Assembly (NCBI GenBank): GCA_032821775.1
Contig: JAVLRN010000012.1
Coordinates: 2,356,001 to 2,420,000 of the forward strand
From: Sanguinoderma infundibulare
Lineage: Eukaryota; Basidiomycota; Agaricomycetes; Polyporales; Polyporaceae
DNA: 64,000 bases
Reading direction: 5' to 3'
Shown here: positions 52,339 to 63,385 of the stretch, one piece after another
Numbering within the stretch: the stretch's first letter is position 1
Layout of the letters: every line of letters begins with the position of its first letter
Notes under the pieces: generated by a model
What the model was told of the DNA's origin: nothing
The model's input: the letters and a program-made list of their open reading frames with translations, nothing else
The model's database searches: none
Position numbers and translations under genes: made by a program

Positions 52339-54383
52339 GGAGCCGTTCAGGGCGCTCTGACTGGATAACGGAATTTGGTAGAAGGCCGTAGCGAAGCCAG
52401 CGTTTGCCCTTGATTCCTCTCGCCGTGCCGCTTGTACTATGCGCTGGAGTTGCTCTTTTCTTGTAGATGCTTGAAATTGTCCCTACAGGGTTGCTCAAAT
52501 TGTATTTGCTCATATGAATTGACACACAGCTCCTCTCCCGCCATCTCTGGTCAGCCACACCGAGCGACTAACTTTTCAAGCGGAGGAGGACGAACAGAGC
52601 GCGCCGAAAACAGTACGCCCAAAATGATCGATATACATAGTACGCGAACACTCTTGACTAATTCCCAGACTGCCACAAATATCACTGCGATGGATACACC
52701 GGGGGCCGTCACTGCAACCCAGAACGCACGGGACAAGTATCACCGCGTCCAGTACTCCGGCTGGAAACTTGGGGGAGGGTGAAGATGACTCAAGGGATAT
52801 TCTAGATTTGTCACGACATCTCCGAGGCTTCAGCGGGCGGATAAACATAGAATCATCGTGGTAGTGTGGGGCCACTCATCCATATGGCACCGCGGCGTAG
52901 GGTGCTCAAATATCATCGGAAGTCTTACGAGCCATATTAACGTCCCCAGCCATGCCATTTTCCCTTCAAACCTAGGTGCCTGAGAGGACGGGTGTGCGAA
53001 ATTTCTTGCCCTTGAAGTTGAAATCACCGGTGCCGATCCATGCGACCTCAATGTGGAGTAGCTTCTGAAATTCCGGGGCGAGGGAACAATCCCTCTTCCG
53101 TCGTGCTCAGCTACCGGCGCCAGTCCGAGTCTTTTTTTACACTACGTGGCTTGCACGGGGACTCGCCGTTAACGTGGTAGCGAAGTCGTAGTTCAGGATT
53201 GTGCGCTTGTGTTCTGGACTGTCAAACATCATCTCGGTCAATAGGCAACTTGGACCTGTAAGTTATAAATCTACTAGGCACCGAGCCTGACAGGGTGTCG
53301 AGAGCTCCCAAGGAACATCAAGCTTATTCAAGCTTATTTTGTGGGAGCCTAGGTGCAAGTAAGAAGCAAGCAAAATGAAGGCATAACAAGTACTGGTTCC
53401 TGGAACACGCGGCGCCGAAACGGTCATCACTGTGCATTTGGCACCGGCGGGCGCTCGTTCCTCTTTCCTTCTTGCAACCACGCCGCCGTGCCACCTCGTG
53501 CCACCGCCGACATACAAGCCACCGCTGCTTACCCCTCCTTGCATCCCCGTCAACTTCACAACCGGCCTGCGGCTATGTGCGCTTTTTGGATATGATTCGG
53601 AGATGACGGTGCCGCCCAAGCGGTGTGAACACGCACTGTCCGCCAGCCTACGGCGCACGCTCGCAGCGCTCTCCATTTGGGCGACTGCGTCCGCCGTGTT
53701 GTACACTAAATATTCTTGTCGTCATGGCACGCGCCTCGTCAACACCACAGACATGTGCTCTCTCTTCTCGACTTCTCGCCGCCAGCGAACAGTGTGGACA
53801 AGTGCATATCTCTTATCCGCTGCGCCGGGTGCAGGTGCGTGACCGCGCTCATGCCGCTCATGCATATGTTTCCGGCTCCGTACCCGGGGAGGCCAGTAGG
53901 AGCCTCGAGCCTGAGCCAATGTTCCATCGTGCCCGAGGTGGTCGTGTGGCACCTGGAAGTCCGGGGGCGTGCTCGGGAGCACACGCGCCGCATGGCGCAT
54001 CTTTCCCTCTGTCATTCCTCTTTGCTTTGTTATCATGCAAGCTCTCCCGATTCGCGCTCTGCTCAGGAGTCCGCCAGCTCTGTGGCCCAATGACGTGTTG
54101 CCCTTGCCACAGAGCACGAAACGTTCCATGCGGGCGCATCGGTCACCGGTGCCTCTATTCGATCTGCTCGAGCGGCCAGCGAGATGCACGTCCGGCGTGT
54201 GTTCCTGCATCGCGCTTCGTTCGTGCCCCGGTCGCGCGACTCGACCAAGCCGTTCTTCGCCTTCTATTGTGGCCGATTTGATAAAAAGGCGACGTCTTGC
54301 CTTGCTCTGTCCTTCAAGGGCACTACCCCACCGATTACACAACTGGGCTCTGCTCGCGAACTCCCGGCGGTCTGAAGTCTACG
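52339..54383. other. intergenic with unsupported open frames
   Basis: Between the two GH18 genes. Overlapping frames on both strands (for example 53263-53706 minus, 53432-54281 plus) have no motif, and high GC makes long chance frames likely. No gene is supported. Confidence 0.45.
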
Positions 54384-56299
54384 ATGATTTTGTTCTCGCT
54401 TGTATCCATTCTTTCCGTTCTGTCCTTGGGTGCGCTCCGCGTCGCTGCCTTTGACAATTCAAGAACAGACAATGTGGGTTCTTCTCGCCTTCCGCATCTT
54501 CCCTGATAACTCACTGTTCTTGATATCAGCTTGCAGTGTATGACTACATCAATGCGATGCATCTGAAGCTTGGCCTCACGTGTTTGTTGCAGCTACTGGG
54601 GACAGAACTCGTATGGTGCTACCCACTCCGACGTGGCAAACTTCCAGCAGAACCTCTCCTTCTACTGCCAGGTTGGGCATCGTTTACTTCCGGATCCCCA
54701 GCCATCAGCTCACGGGCTTGGATCTAGGATGATTCGATCGATGCGATCCCCGTCGCGTTCTTGAACGTCTTCTTCAGCACCGGCGGCCTGCCATCCCTCG
54801 ACCTCTCCAACGTAAGTTGCACTTCGACGCGCCGCGTCCGAGCGAGATCCGCGTGGACGGCGTGCTCATACCTCCGCGAAGATTTGCAGCACTGCAAATG
54901 ATCCGAGCTTCCCAGACACGAGTTTGCCCGAATGCCAGTTCGTCGCCTCGGACATTGAATTCTGCCAGTCCCAGGGCAAGATCGTCACGCTCTCCCTCGG
55001 TGGCGCGACCGGGGGAGCCGGCTTTACCTCGGCCGATCAGGCCTCTGCCTTCGGGGACACCATCTGGAATCTCTTCCTCGGCGGAAACAGCAGTACCCGT
55101 CCCTTTGGCGGCGCTGTCCTGGATGGGTTTGTCGTTTCTCGTTCATCGCATCAGCCTGATGATGGACGCTGACGATCCATTTGCAGTATCGACCTGGACA
55201 TCGAGGGCGGTTCTACCCAGTACTTCGACTCGTTCGTCAACCGCATCCGCACCCTCGCACAAGGCTCGGGCAAGAACTACTACGTAACCGCTGCTCCCCA
55301 GTGTCCGTTCCCCGATGCCTACCTCTCCACGTAGGTCTGAGTGCTCACGACCCCCGACCCACATGCTGACCGCCCCTCAGGGTCCTCAACGCCGTCGGGT
55401 TCGATGCGGTCTACGTCCAGTTCTACAACAACTACTGCAGTCTCCCCAACTTCGACAACGCGAACGACTGGAACTTCGACCAGTGGGACACCTGGGCCAA
55501 GACGGTCGCGATTAACAAGAACGTCAAGGTCTACATCGGTGCGCCCGCCTCGAGCTCCGCGGCCGGGTCCGGCTACGCCGACGCGACGACGCTCGCCAAC
55601 ATCGCGCTGTCGACGCGCAGCCAGTACTCCTCCTTCGGCGGCATCATGCTCTGGGATGCGTCACAGGCGTACGGTGCGCGCGCTGTTCTCTCCGCGTTCG
55701 CTCTGTGGTCTTATGGAACTCACGCTATCGTCTTCGCTCTTCGCGTGTCATATCTAGCGAACGACCGCTTCGACCAGGCGATCAAGAACGCGATCCGCGA
55801 GAGCGGCAGCGGCGGCACAACCTCCATTCCCAGCACCGTCTCCACCCCCACCTCGACCTCGACCTCGACCTCGAACCCCGCGACAACGACAACCCCTGCC
55901 ACAACCACGAGCCCGACCACGACGTCCGCGCCCGCGACGACGCCGACGTCAACGGCCACGTCCGCTCCTTCAACGACGACCGCCACTTCGGGCTCGTGCG
56001 CGAACGTCCCCGCTTGGGTTGCCAACGTCGCCGTAAGTCCCTCTCAACAACAATCCTCGCGTTTTGCGACGCTGACCGATGCGCGCGCGCGCGTCGCACA
56101 GTACGTCGGCGGTCAGCAGGTCGTGTACAACAGCCACCTGTGGACGGCCAAGTGGTGGAGCTACGGTGACACGCCTGGGGGCGTCGCGGGCGACTGGGCG
56201 GACGACGGGGCGTGCACGTCGTTCGCGGCCGCGATCCCGACGCAGCGGTCCGCGTTCATGTCCGCGCTCAGCCTCGCGCCGCAGCCGACGGTCCGATAA
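54384..56299 (+). CDS. GH18 class III endochitinase with CBM5/12
   Basis: Nine exons, including an 8-nt micro-exon (54530-54537), give 471 residues: 54384-54473, 54530-54537, 54593-54671, 54728-54811, 54882-55126, 55187-55330, 55381-55673, 55758-56032, 56102-56299. Signal peptide (MILFSLVSILSVLSLGALRV), then a hevamine-like GH18 barrel with YWGQNSYGATHSD, IDAIPVAFLNVFF, GKIVTLSLGGATGG and intact catalytic DGIDLDIEGG. YYVTAAPQCPFPD, VYIGAPASSS and FGGIMLWDAS complete it. A Ser/Thr-rich linker leads to a C-terminal CBM5/12 (CANVPAW...YNSHLWTAKWWSYGDTPGG). It hydrolyses chitin in the wall or medium. Paralog of the disrupted gene 2 kb upstream; this copy looks functional. Confidence 0.93.
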
Positions 56300-56889
56300 G
56301 GTCGATGCATCAAGCTTCAAGCTTCAAGCCTCAAGGTTTGAACACGCCTTCCGAGTCCTGCACACTCTCACCGGCTCGGATGTGGACGAGGCAGCTGGGG
56401 TTGTGCGCGGCTCGGTTTAACTTGGAGGGTATTTAATGATTATGATTATGATTTTTAACGACGGGCTCCTCCCAGTGGTCTTTACTTATTCTTTGGTGTT
56501 GGTTTACGGGGTGTCTTATTTGCTTCTTATGTAGATTCGTATACTGAGACACAAACTCGCTAGAATCTTCTCCGCGTCAACACTCTGGCAAGCCCCGGAG
56601 CGCAAAGGTGGTCACCACTCGCCGCGTTCGCCTCGTCCTCTCTGCTGTACAAGAATGAGCGCCTGTGAGCATTGATGTTGATCCGGCCCGAGGTTCCGGA
56701 GCAGGCTCTTCGTATACTTACCGTCAAGTTCGCGATTTCGCTCAGTGGAACATATTCGCCTCGAGAGCGACTTGCAGAACAAGCTTGTGGTGGTCCCTAC
56801 TTTCGCGCCATGCAAGTTGTTCATGACCATCCGCTGCGCACTGTCAATTAGGCATATTCTAAACTCTCTGCAGATCCAAAAACAAAACC
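56300..56889. other. intergenic
   Basis: Chitinase 3' flank. No gene seen. Confidence 0.5.
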
Positions 56890-57880
56890 GGGAAAGCCGC
56901 ACCCCTCTCAGGTCCGCGGCCGGAACAAGTTCGCCGAATTCCCCCATCGCTGGATGTCTCCCGCGCTCCCCGCCCGGTCGCGGGCCATGCAGAGCGTCGA
57001 CCGCACGCAGCCCGCGCGTCCGTCCGACCAGCTCTGGGGCTACTGGATCCCGGAACCGACCATTCCTGGTCTCGCCCGTCGATCGTCGATCATGCCAGAG
57101 TCGAGCGTTACATGATGATCATGAACTGGCTGCGCGCGCGGCCGTCGTGGCTCTACCTCCTGCGCGTGTCCCAGTCCGGCGCGGCGCTGAGAGTCGGCTG
57201 GCGGTAGTTCCTGAACGGCCTCCCGGAGGGCGAGGACGCGTTTGCATCCATTACGCTCGCCGCCTAGCGCAATTTCGACACCCGCCAGATCTTCGGCGGC
57301 GTGTTCGAGGACGTGAACGGACTACGTCGCGCACGCGACAGGGCCCGTCGACTGGTACTCGCCCTCGGCCAGCCGTCCTCCTCCTCCTCCTCCTCCGATG
57401 ATGATGATGACGACGACAGAGTCGCGCCGAAGATCCTCCCTGGGAGATGTTCGAGCTCGGCTTCCACCACGAGCTCCTCGCCGCCGCGCGCTACTTCCGG
57501 TCGCAGCATACCCCTCGGGAGCGCGCTCCAGACGCCGCTTTGTCGGCCAGGTGAGTCTTCCCGCAGGGCGTCGTCCACGCCGTCCCGTCCCTCCCGTCCG
57601 ACTCTAAGTCGTCCCGTGCGCGCGACTCGGATGCCTGGCGATTGTTCGCCGCGCTGCCCCACCGCCGACTCGGAGTCAAGGCCGCGCTGAACGCCTTCAG
57701 AGACGTGCTCATGCAGTGGCCGGGCTGCGCGAGCGTCATCGTGGAACAGGGCGCGCTGCGGCCCTCGGACTCTCTGCTGGTGTGATCGACGAGGCCGAGT
57801 TTCAGTTGGCGTCGTTCTACGTGAACGCGTTCTTCGAGCTGTCTGGCCATGCGCCCTTGGTTGGTTCCCCATTTGCACCA
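56890..57880 (+). pseudogene. decayed gene of unknown function
   Basis: Coding-like segments follow each other in shifting plus-strand frames: FPHRWMSPALPARSRAMQSV, then LWGYWIPEPTIPGLAR, MMIMNWLRARPSWLYLLRVS, MFELGFHHELLAAARYF, and PHRRLGVKAALNAFRDVLMQ followed by WPGCASVIV. In-frame TAG codons (for example after VGWR and after ITLAA) and at least two frameshifts break it. A trinucleotide repeat lies in the middle. The layout resembles a lineage-expanded agaricomycete hypothetical protein, but I cannot name a family. Confidence 0.5.
57376..57417. repeat. trinucleotide microsatellites
   Basis: About six TCC units followed by GATGATGATGATGACGACGAC, reading as a Ser or Asp run. Located within the decayed gene. 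Confidence 0.9.
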
Positions 57881-59227
57881 GCGTGCGTAAGGCCTGAGTA
57901 GTACTGCTGCGCCATTGCGCTTGCAATCCCTCCACATGGTCGAAGCAGTGGGTTGCGTTGACTTGCTTCCTGACCTCGTTTTGCCGACTTGGTCGTCATT
58001 GTAAATGCTGATGCTAATCGAGCGAATCCTCGCTCTATATGTATACTTGACTTTGAAGTCGGTTGCCATGGATCTCGAAGGCACTGCTATTCAATATTCA
58101 CGGCTGCAGTGCACTATCTGACGTGCGGACAGGGGTCTGCGTCAACGTTCGCGTGGAGTGGCGGTTATTAACCGCCTCACATCCCCGACCGTAACATACG
58201 ATGACGAGCTCGGACCTTGCCCTACCCTTGTACGTTCCTACGTATCCAACGCCAAAGACAGCCGATACTTCTGTTGCTGACGATCGCTCTACATCGCGGT
58301 GCCGAGGACGGCGTTGTCAGAGCACACTGCACATCTCGCCTGAAGCGCACGCCACGATCGACCAGGAAGCCGCGGAAGGGAAAGTTGTCATATATCGGAG
58401 CGGCAGGAAGTACTTGGTCTATATTCCAGGATTACGACAAGGTATCGTCTACACTAGCTATATGTGCAAGGGTCATGAAGAGGTCGTCAAGATGATGATA
58501 TACTGGTTGCGGCTGTACGTATGGTGTGCGAACGCCCGGATCGTTCCAGGTCTGGGAGAGAGCAATAGGCAATGAGTGAGTGGTGATACACGGATGATGA
58601 TTCGGGGCGATAACCTGCAGGATGCGGAGCGCGGGGTGCGTGAGGTCGAGGTCGAGGTCGCCGTACTGTGTGCGATATTGAACTGAGATGAAAGCGAGAC
58701 TGCGGAAAGACGGAGGTGTGCTATAGATATATGGCAATGTCGGATATCTCTATCGACGGGAGCAGGAGATCGTCACATATAACCTTGGTAGATTGGGTTG
58801 CTGGTGGGGTCGCGTGGTCCACCGTTTTTGGCTCCAGGTGAGCAGCGGTGGTGGTAGGGATCGCGAGGATGGGAATGACAAGTATGTACACAGGAGGCAA
58901 GGCACCCGGACTTGAACGGTGCCTGAGGGTAAACGTGTCGAAGGTCTAATGTGCGTTCTTGAAGGTTGATGATTGCCGGTGTGGCACGGAAGACAGCAGG
59001 GAGACGACAGGGTGGCGGATGGCGGGCGAGATAGTCGTGTGTCGGAGTATCACGGTCACGATGATCATGGCAAACGCATGCGGGGGGCGTGCGGCCCTAC
59101 GGAGATGATCGAAGTCAGCTCCTCCCCCCAATCCTGGTATCTTCAAACAGACTCACCCCAACCTCACGCTTCGCCGCAGAACAGCAGCAGTACCCTCGAC
59201 GGAGACGCTGCCACATGGAGAAAGCGA
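57881..59227. other. intergenic with unsupported frames
   Basis: Two open frames (58201-58575 plus, 58432-58737 minus) overlap each other and lack motifs. No gene is supported. Confidence 0.4.
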
Positions 59228-61588
59228 TCACAAGATGTCGACCACGCTCTCGAGCAGCACCTTCGGCTTGAGGAGCAGGTTCCTCGCCATCCTCTTCCCA
59301 TCCGCCACCATCGTCCCGTTCGTCTGAACCGTGCTGCTGCCACTCATGCTCATGCTCAGCTTCCCCCCGACGACCCCATCGAGCCCGACACCGCCCATGG
59401 ACACCGGCCTGGAGAGGCTCGACGTTGCCGACACTCTCGACGTCGGCCGCGAGCCCGCGCCCATGTCCATGCTCGTGGTCGACACGACCATCCCGTCCCC
59501 GTCGACGCTCTCCTCGCGCTCCTCCTCCGGCAGCCGGCGGGAGAACGCCAGGCCGAGCTCGACCGTGCACAGGACGCGGCAGCGTTCGTTGCAGTGCCCT
59601 GCATAAACGTTCTCCATCGTCGTCCAGTCGAACATCCGGTCCCCCGTCGCCGCCCGCTCCCGCTCCTGATCTCTCTCCTCCTCGTCGTTCTCCGCGTTCC
59701 GTGCGCGCTCGACCTCCTTGACCCACTCCCGCTCCTTGCCCTTGCCCCGATTCGCCCCGATCTCGTCAATGTCGATGTCCAGCTTCACTGGGGGCATCTC
59801 GGCGGGGCCAGAGCTTGTGCGTCCGGCGGGCTTCGCGGTACCACGACACGGCTGGCACCACACGACCTCGAAGAGGCCGCTGAGGACGCCCTCCTTCACG
59901 ACGCCGGATATGCGCTCCGCCCGCGCGCTGATCCGGGAGAGCGCGCTCCCGAAGCGTGCACGGAGCGGCTCGCGGTGCAGCCCGCGTGCGTCGGTGCAGC
60001 CCGAGAGCGCGAGGATGGCGAGGACTCCGCGCAGGTTCGCCTCGGTGAGCGAGAGCAGCGGGGGCGGGAGCGAGGACGAGGACGCGAGAGATGCGGGCGC
60101 AGAGTTGAAGGGGGATCGCGTCACCGTGTCGGGAGAGGAAGGTTCGGAGGGAAGATGGGGAAAGAGGAGCGAACGCGCGTGTCGGTAGGTGAGTGCGCGC
60201 CAGCGCGAAGTCGTCGGCTGGGGTTCTGACGCATCGATGAGCACACGGGCGCATACAGTGACGCACCGGGGGCATCGACGTGTGGGACTCAGCGTCCCAT
60301 CGTTGTCACGTTGTGATGAAAGGCGACATTCAACAACGCTTTTGCATGGTGTCCCATGGCAATCGCATTCAATATGTATCGCAGAAATCGCGTTACATGC
60401 TTGTTACATTGATCCCATCACATGTAACTGAATGCGACCACCATGAGGCACTGAGCAACACCATTGTCCAATGTTATCTTGTCACAATTTGATATCGATG
60501 GGACATCCAGTTCTCTAGGTCGATGCCCCCGGGAACAGCAAGACACAAGCGAGCAACTCACCTTCGCGCTGCATGCGCTCAAAGATCGTCCTCAGCGACT
60601 CGTCCACCTCCGCAGGCAGCCCGTAGCAAAAGGCGTCCATGACCCGCGCCACACACCACACCTGCCACGCCTGCAGCGCGAACTGCACCAGCGTCGGGTC
60701 CTGCGCATGCTCCCGCCCTTCGAGCAGCTTCAGCATCTCCTTCCCCAGCGCAGGCCGCACAACCTCCCTGTCGCGCTCCTTGGCAACCGTCGGCGCGCGG
60801 GGCTCCGTGCGCAGGTTGGCGGCAAACTCCTCCGCGACGGACGCGGATAGCTGGATGATCTCCGAGTTGAGGTCGGCGAGCGCCTGCAGAAGCTGGGCGC
60901 CGGACCAATCGTCGGTTTTGGACAGGAAGCCCTTCAGCGAGGCAAGCTCCTCCGCTTGGGAAACGATGGTCTGGCGCGCGTCGGAGTACGTAGCGCGGAG
61001 GGAGGTGTAGAGGACACGGAGCCGCTTGGGATCTGTGAGCGCACCCTCGGCGGAATACTGCACGGCGACGGGAAACGTCGTTGACGAGTGGGAAGTCGGG
61101 GAGAGCGGGGTTGGAGGTGGCGGGGAAATAGGGTGGACGAGGCCAAGGGCGTCGGGGGGCGATGTTGGGTAGGATGTGGATAATGATTGGGATGGCGTCG
61201 GAAAGACGGCTGTGGACAGCTTGGAGAGCTCTTCACGGGTAGAGCGGAGCTGCTCGAGGAGGCTGTCGTTCTCGCGCTCGAGCTGCTGGACGCGCTGGCG
61301 GAGCTGCTCGCGCTCCCTATCGCCCTCCGAAGACACCCGCCTTTCCCTTTCCCGGTCTCTTGTCCTCTCCCTGTCTCGTCCGCTCGCCCTGTCCTTGTCC
61401 CTCCTCCGCTCGCGGTCTCTATCTCGTTCGCGATCCTTGTCGTGTTCTTTGCCAGATAACCGTCGAGAGGAATGGGAGGAATGGTGATGACTTGGCCGTC
61501 GGTAGGAGTCGGAGGGATGGTCGGTGAGATCGTCGATAATGCGCACCGGGGGAAGGAGCCAGTCGACGACGTCCCAGAAGTAGCTCAT
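59228..61588 (-). CDS. large coiled-coil protein, unknown function
   Basis: Two exons (61588-60562 and 60225-59228) joined by a 336-bp GT-AG intron in phase 1 give about 674 residues. The N-terminus MSYFWDVVDWLLPPVRIIDD precedes an R/D/E/K-rich run (KDRERDRDRERRRDKD), a predicted coiled coil (QLRQRVQQLERENDSLLEQL) and helices around ARVMDAFCYGLPAEVDESLR. Exon 2 has LTYRHARSLLFPHLPSEPSS, SGLFEVVWCQPCRG and a Ser-rich tail ending LLLKPKVLLESVVDIL. No enzyme motif. The long intron carries a MITE-like insert. Start chosen at the Met before SYFWD; the frame is open further upstream. The splice joins the frames exactly. Confidence 0.75.
60294..60504. mobile_element. MITE-like inverted-repeat element in an intron
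   Basis: 211 bp whose ends are GTCCCATCG in inverted orientation, with partly matching continuation (TTGTCACGTTGTGA versus ATATCAAATTGTGA). It accounts for most of the unusual length of the 336-bp intron. No clear target duplication is visible, so it is probably old. Confidence 0.55.
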
Positions 61589-62099
61589 CGTGCTGCGGCG
61601 CGAAGAAGTGGCGGGGCGTGCGCTGGAACGCGAGTGCGAGTGCAGGTAAGTTTGCAGTCCTGGCTGCGAAGGAAGAGAGTCGCGATGCATGCGCTGTCGG
61701 TCGGGCTATGAGGTGGGAAAGGCTGCGGTAGGACGGTCCAAGAGACGCATATGGACGTCAGGGCGGGCACGAGAACGAGAAGAATTGCCGAGGGTCGAAA
61801 TCTGGAAAGGCTGTTGCTGTAGTCGTCAGTACGAGTGGCTTGAAAACACGGCTAGAGTAGAGTCAGATCAGACTTTGTGCTCCTTATCGGCTGGGCAGGA
61901 TGTGGATATGAACTCACTGGTGGGGTTGTGGGCAAAGAGGCCGTCGTCGTCGCCAGCAGCCTCGCCCCAACAACGTGCTCGCGGTCTGCTTTATGGGCGT
62001 CTACGGAATCTTTTGCTCTGTTCCTCCCACGCAGCCATTCCGCTCCTCCGCGACAATTCTTCTATGCCCACCGCTAAGGCCAACAACGACGTTACCAAA
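61589..62099. other. intergenic
   Basis: Upstream of the coiled-coil gene. No gene seen. Confidence 0.45.
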
Positions 62100-62430
62100 C
62101 GCGTGCTCACCCGGAGCCCACCGCGAAGCCACGATCGAAGCGTTAGAGGAATGGCGTCTGGAGATGGCACGCACCAAGTACAAGCTCACCCAGAATGCGT
62201 CCTCTCAGACGACATGATCGCCTCCCTTGCCCACGACGCAACACTGGACAGCGTGGAAGACGTCAAAATAACTCTGGTGGATCGTCCCTCGGTGTTTGCT
62301 CAAAGACACGCCCAAGACGTGCTCGCACCGCGTCGACGCTGCCTACAAGTTAATCCGGACAAGAACGACAACCAGCACCAATGTCGACGAGGGCGACGAC
62401 GACGAGCCGCATGCCAGTACAGGTAGAGAT
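62100..62430 (+). pseudogene. HRDC-domain-like fragment (RecQ-type helicase C-terminus)
   Basis: The peptide EATIEALEEWRLEMARTKYKLT in one frame continues after a single-base shift as PECVLSDDMIASLAHDATLD SVEDVKI-like sequence. Together they match the helical HRDC pattern (LxxWRxxxAxxxxxxPxxVLSDxxLxxLA). An acidic tail follows (NVDEGDDDEPHAS). No helicase motifs are present nearby. It is an isolated, frameshifted domain remnant, or the frameshift is a sequence error. Confidence 0.5.
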
Positions 62431-62757
62431 TCACCCTTCTCCCCGACAGATTTTCTGCTCACCAGCTTGACGAACTGCGCACCGAATAAAATTCAATGAT
62501 CAGGTGTTCATTCGAGTTCGAGTTGCGGTCCAGGACATCCCGCGAACACAATCCACATGTGTATTGGGGTGTAGGCGTTGAGACTGGATGCCGGTAGGGC
62601 GACAATCGAGGTGCGTTCGTCGAGCTTCTCCGATGCCGGTTCGAAAGACTGCAATTGTGTACCGAACCCATAATAATACACTGGGAATGCATACTTCAGC
62701 GAGCTCGCCCGACGTACGCGACGACATCCACACCGACCCCGCGCACACACGCGGTCT
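62431..62757. other. intergenic
   Basis: Convergent region between the HRDC remnant and the next gene. No gene seen. Confidence 0.45.
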
Positions 62758-63385
62758 TCACGCGGTGCTCTTCCTGGTGTACACATCCTCAGTGTGCTCC
62801 AGGGTCTCGACGACGGTCCCGTGCGCGCTCTTCAGCGGGCCGTCAATCTCGTCGCGTTGGTACGACGCCTCGGTCGAGCCCTCTTCACCGTTCTTCATCG
62901 ACTGTGTCGACACCCCCGGCTCGTTTGGGACGTCCACGCTCTCCTCGCGCCGGCTCTTGATGTACGCCACCGTATGCTCCTGCATCTCTTCCGGATTGCC
63001 GTTGCCGGTGTGGTGGTCCGCCTGTACGCGCGTATTTTCGAGAGATTAATTGGCAATAGCCAGAGAAGAAGGAATGGGGAAGACATGCCTTGACGGCGGC
63101 TTCGGACACGGTCGCGAGTTTCTCGTTCCAGCCGGGCGCTTCAGGGATAGGGGGCGAGGTGTTGTACTGCTGCCTGCGCAGATTTCGCTGCTTCTCCCTC
63201 TCAAGGATCTGCGCACGCATCAGCAACTTCGCGAGTGAAGTGTGCAGGACTGGGCGAGACGAACGAACCTCGGGGTCGTTGTCGTGCATGGTGCTCGTGT
63301 AGAACCGGAGCGTCGAGCGGGAAGCCTGTGCGGATGCGAGGGTGCGCTTGAATGCGCTTCGAGATATAGCAGAGATGCTCGTCAT
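62758..63385 (-). CDS. small conserved fungal protein, probably mitochondrial
   Basis: Three exons (63385-63269, 63208-63089, 63021-62758) give 166 residues. The N-terminus MTSISAISRSAFKRTLASAQ followed by ASRSTLRFY is Ser/Arg-rich and amphipathic, like a mitochondrial targeting signal. The core has HDNDPEILEREKQRNLRRQQ, APGWNEKLATVSEAAVKADH and a C-terminal YQRDEIDGPLKSA. This pattern recurs in small fungal mitochondrial proteins of unknown role, to my memory. Intron 2 uses a GC donor (AAG/GCATGT); without splicing it the frame runs into an unrelated tail. Confidence 0.75.

Noticed and set aside
53263..54342. Several 100-200 codon frames before the intact chitinase
   Set aside because: Mutually overlapping on both strands in GC-rich DNA, no motif.
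58885..58925. tRNA T-arm-like sequence on the minus strand (GTTCAAGTCC)
   Set aside because: The stem does not pair properly and no acceptor or anticodon arm can be built around it.
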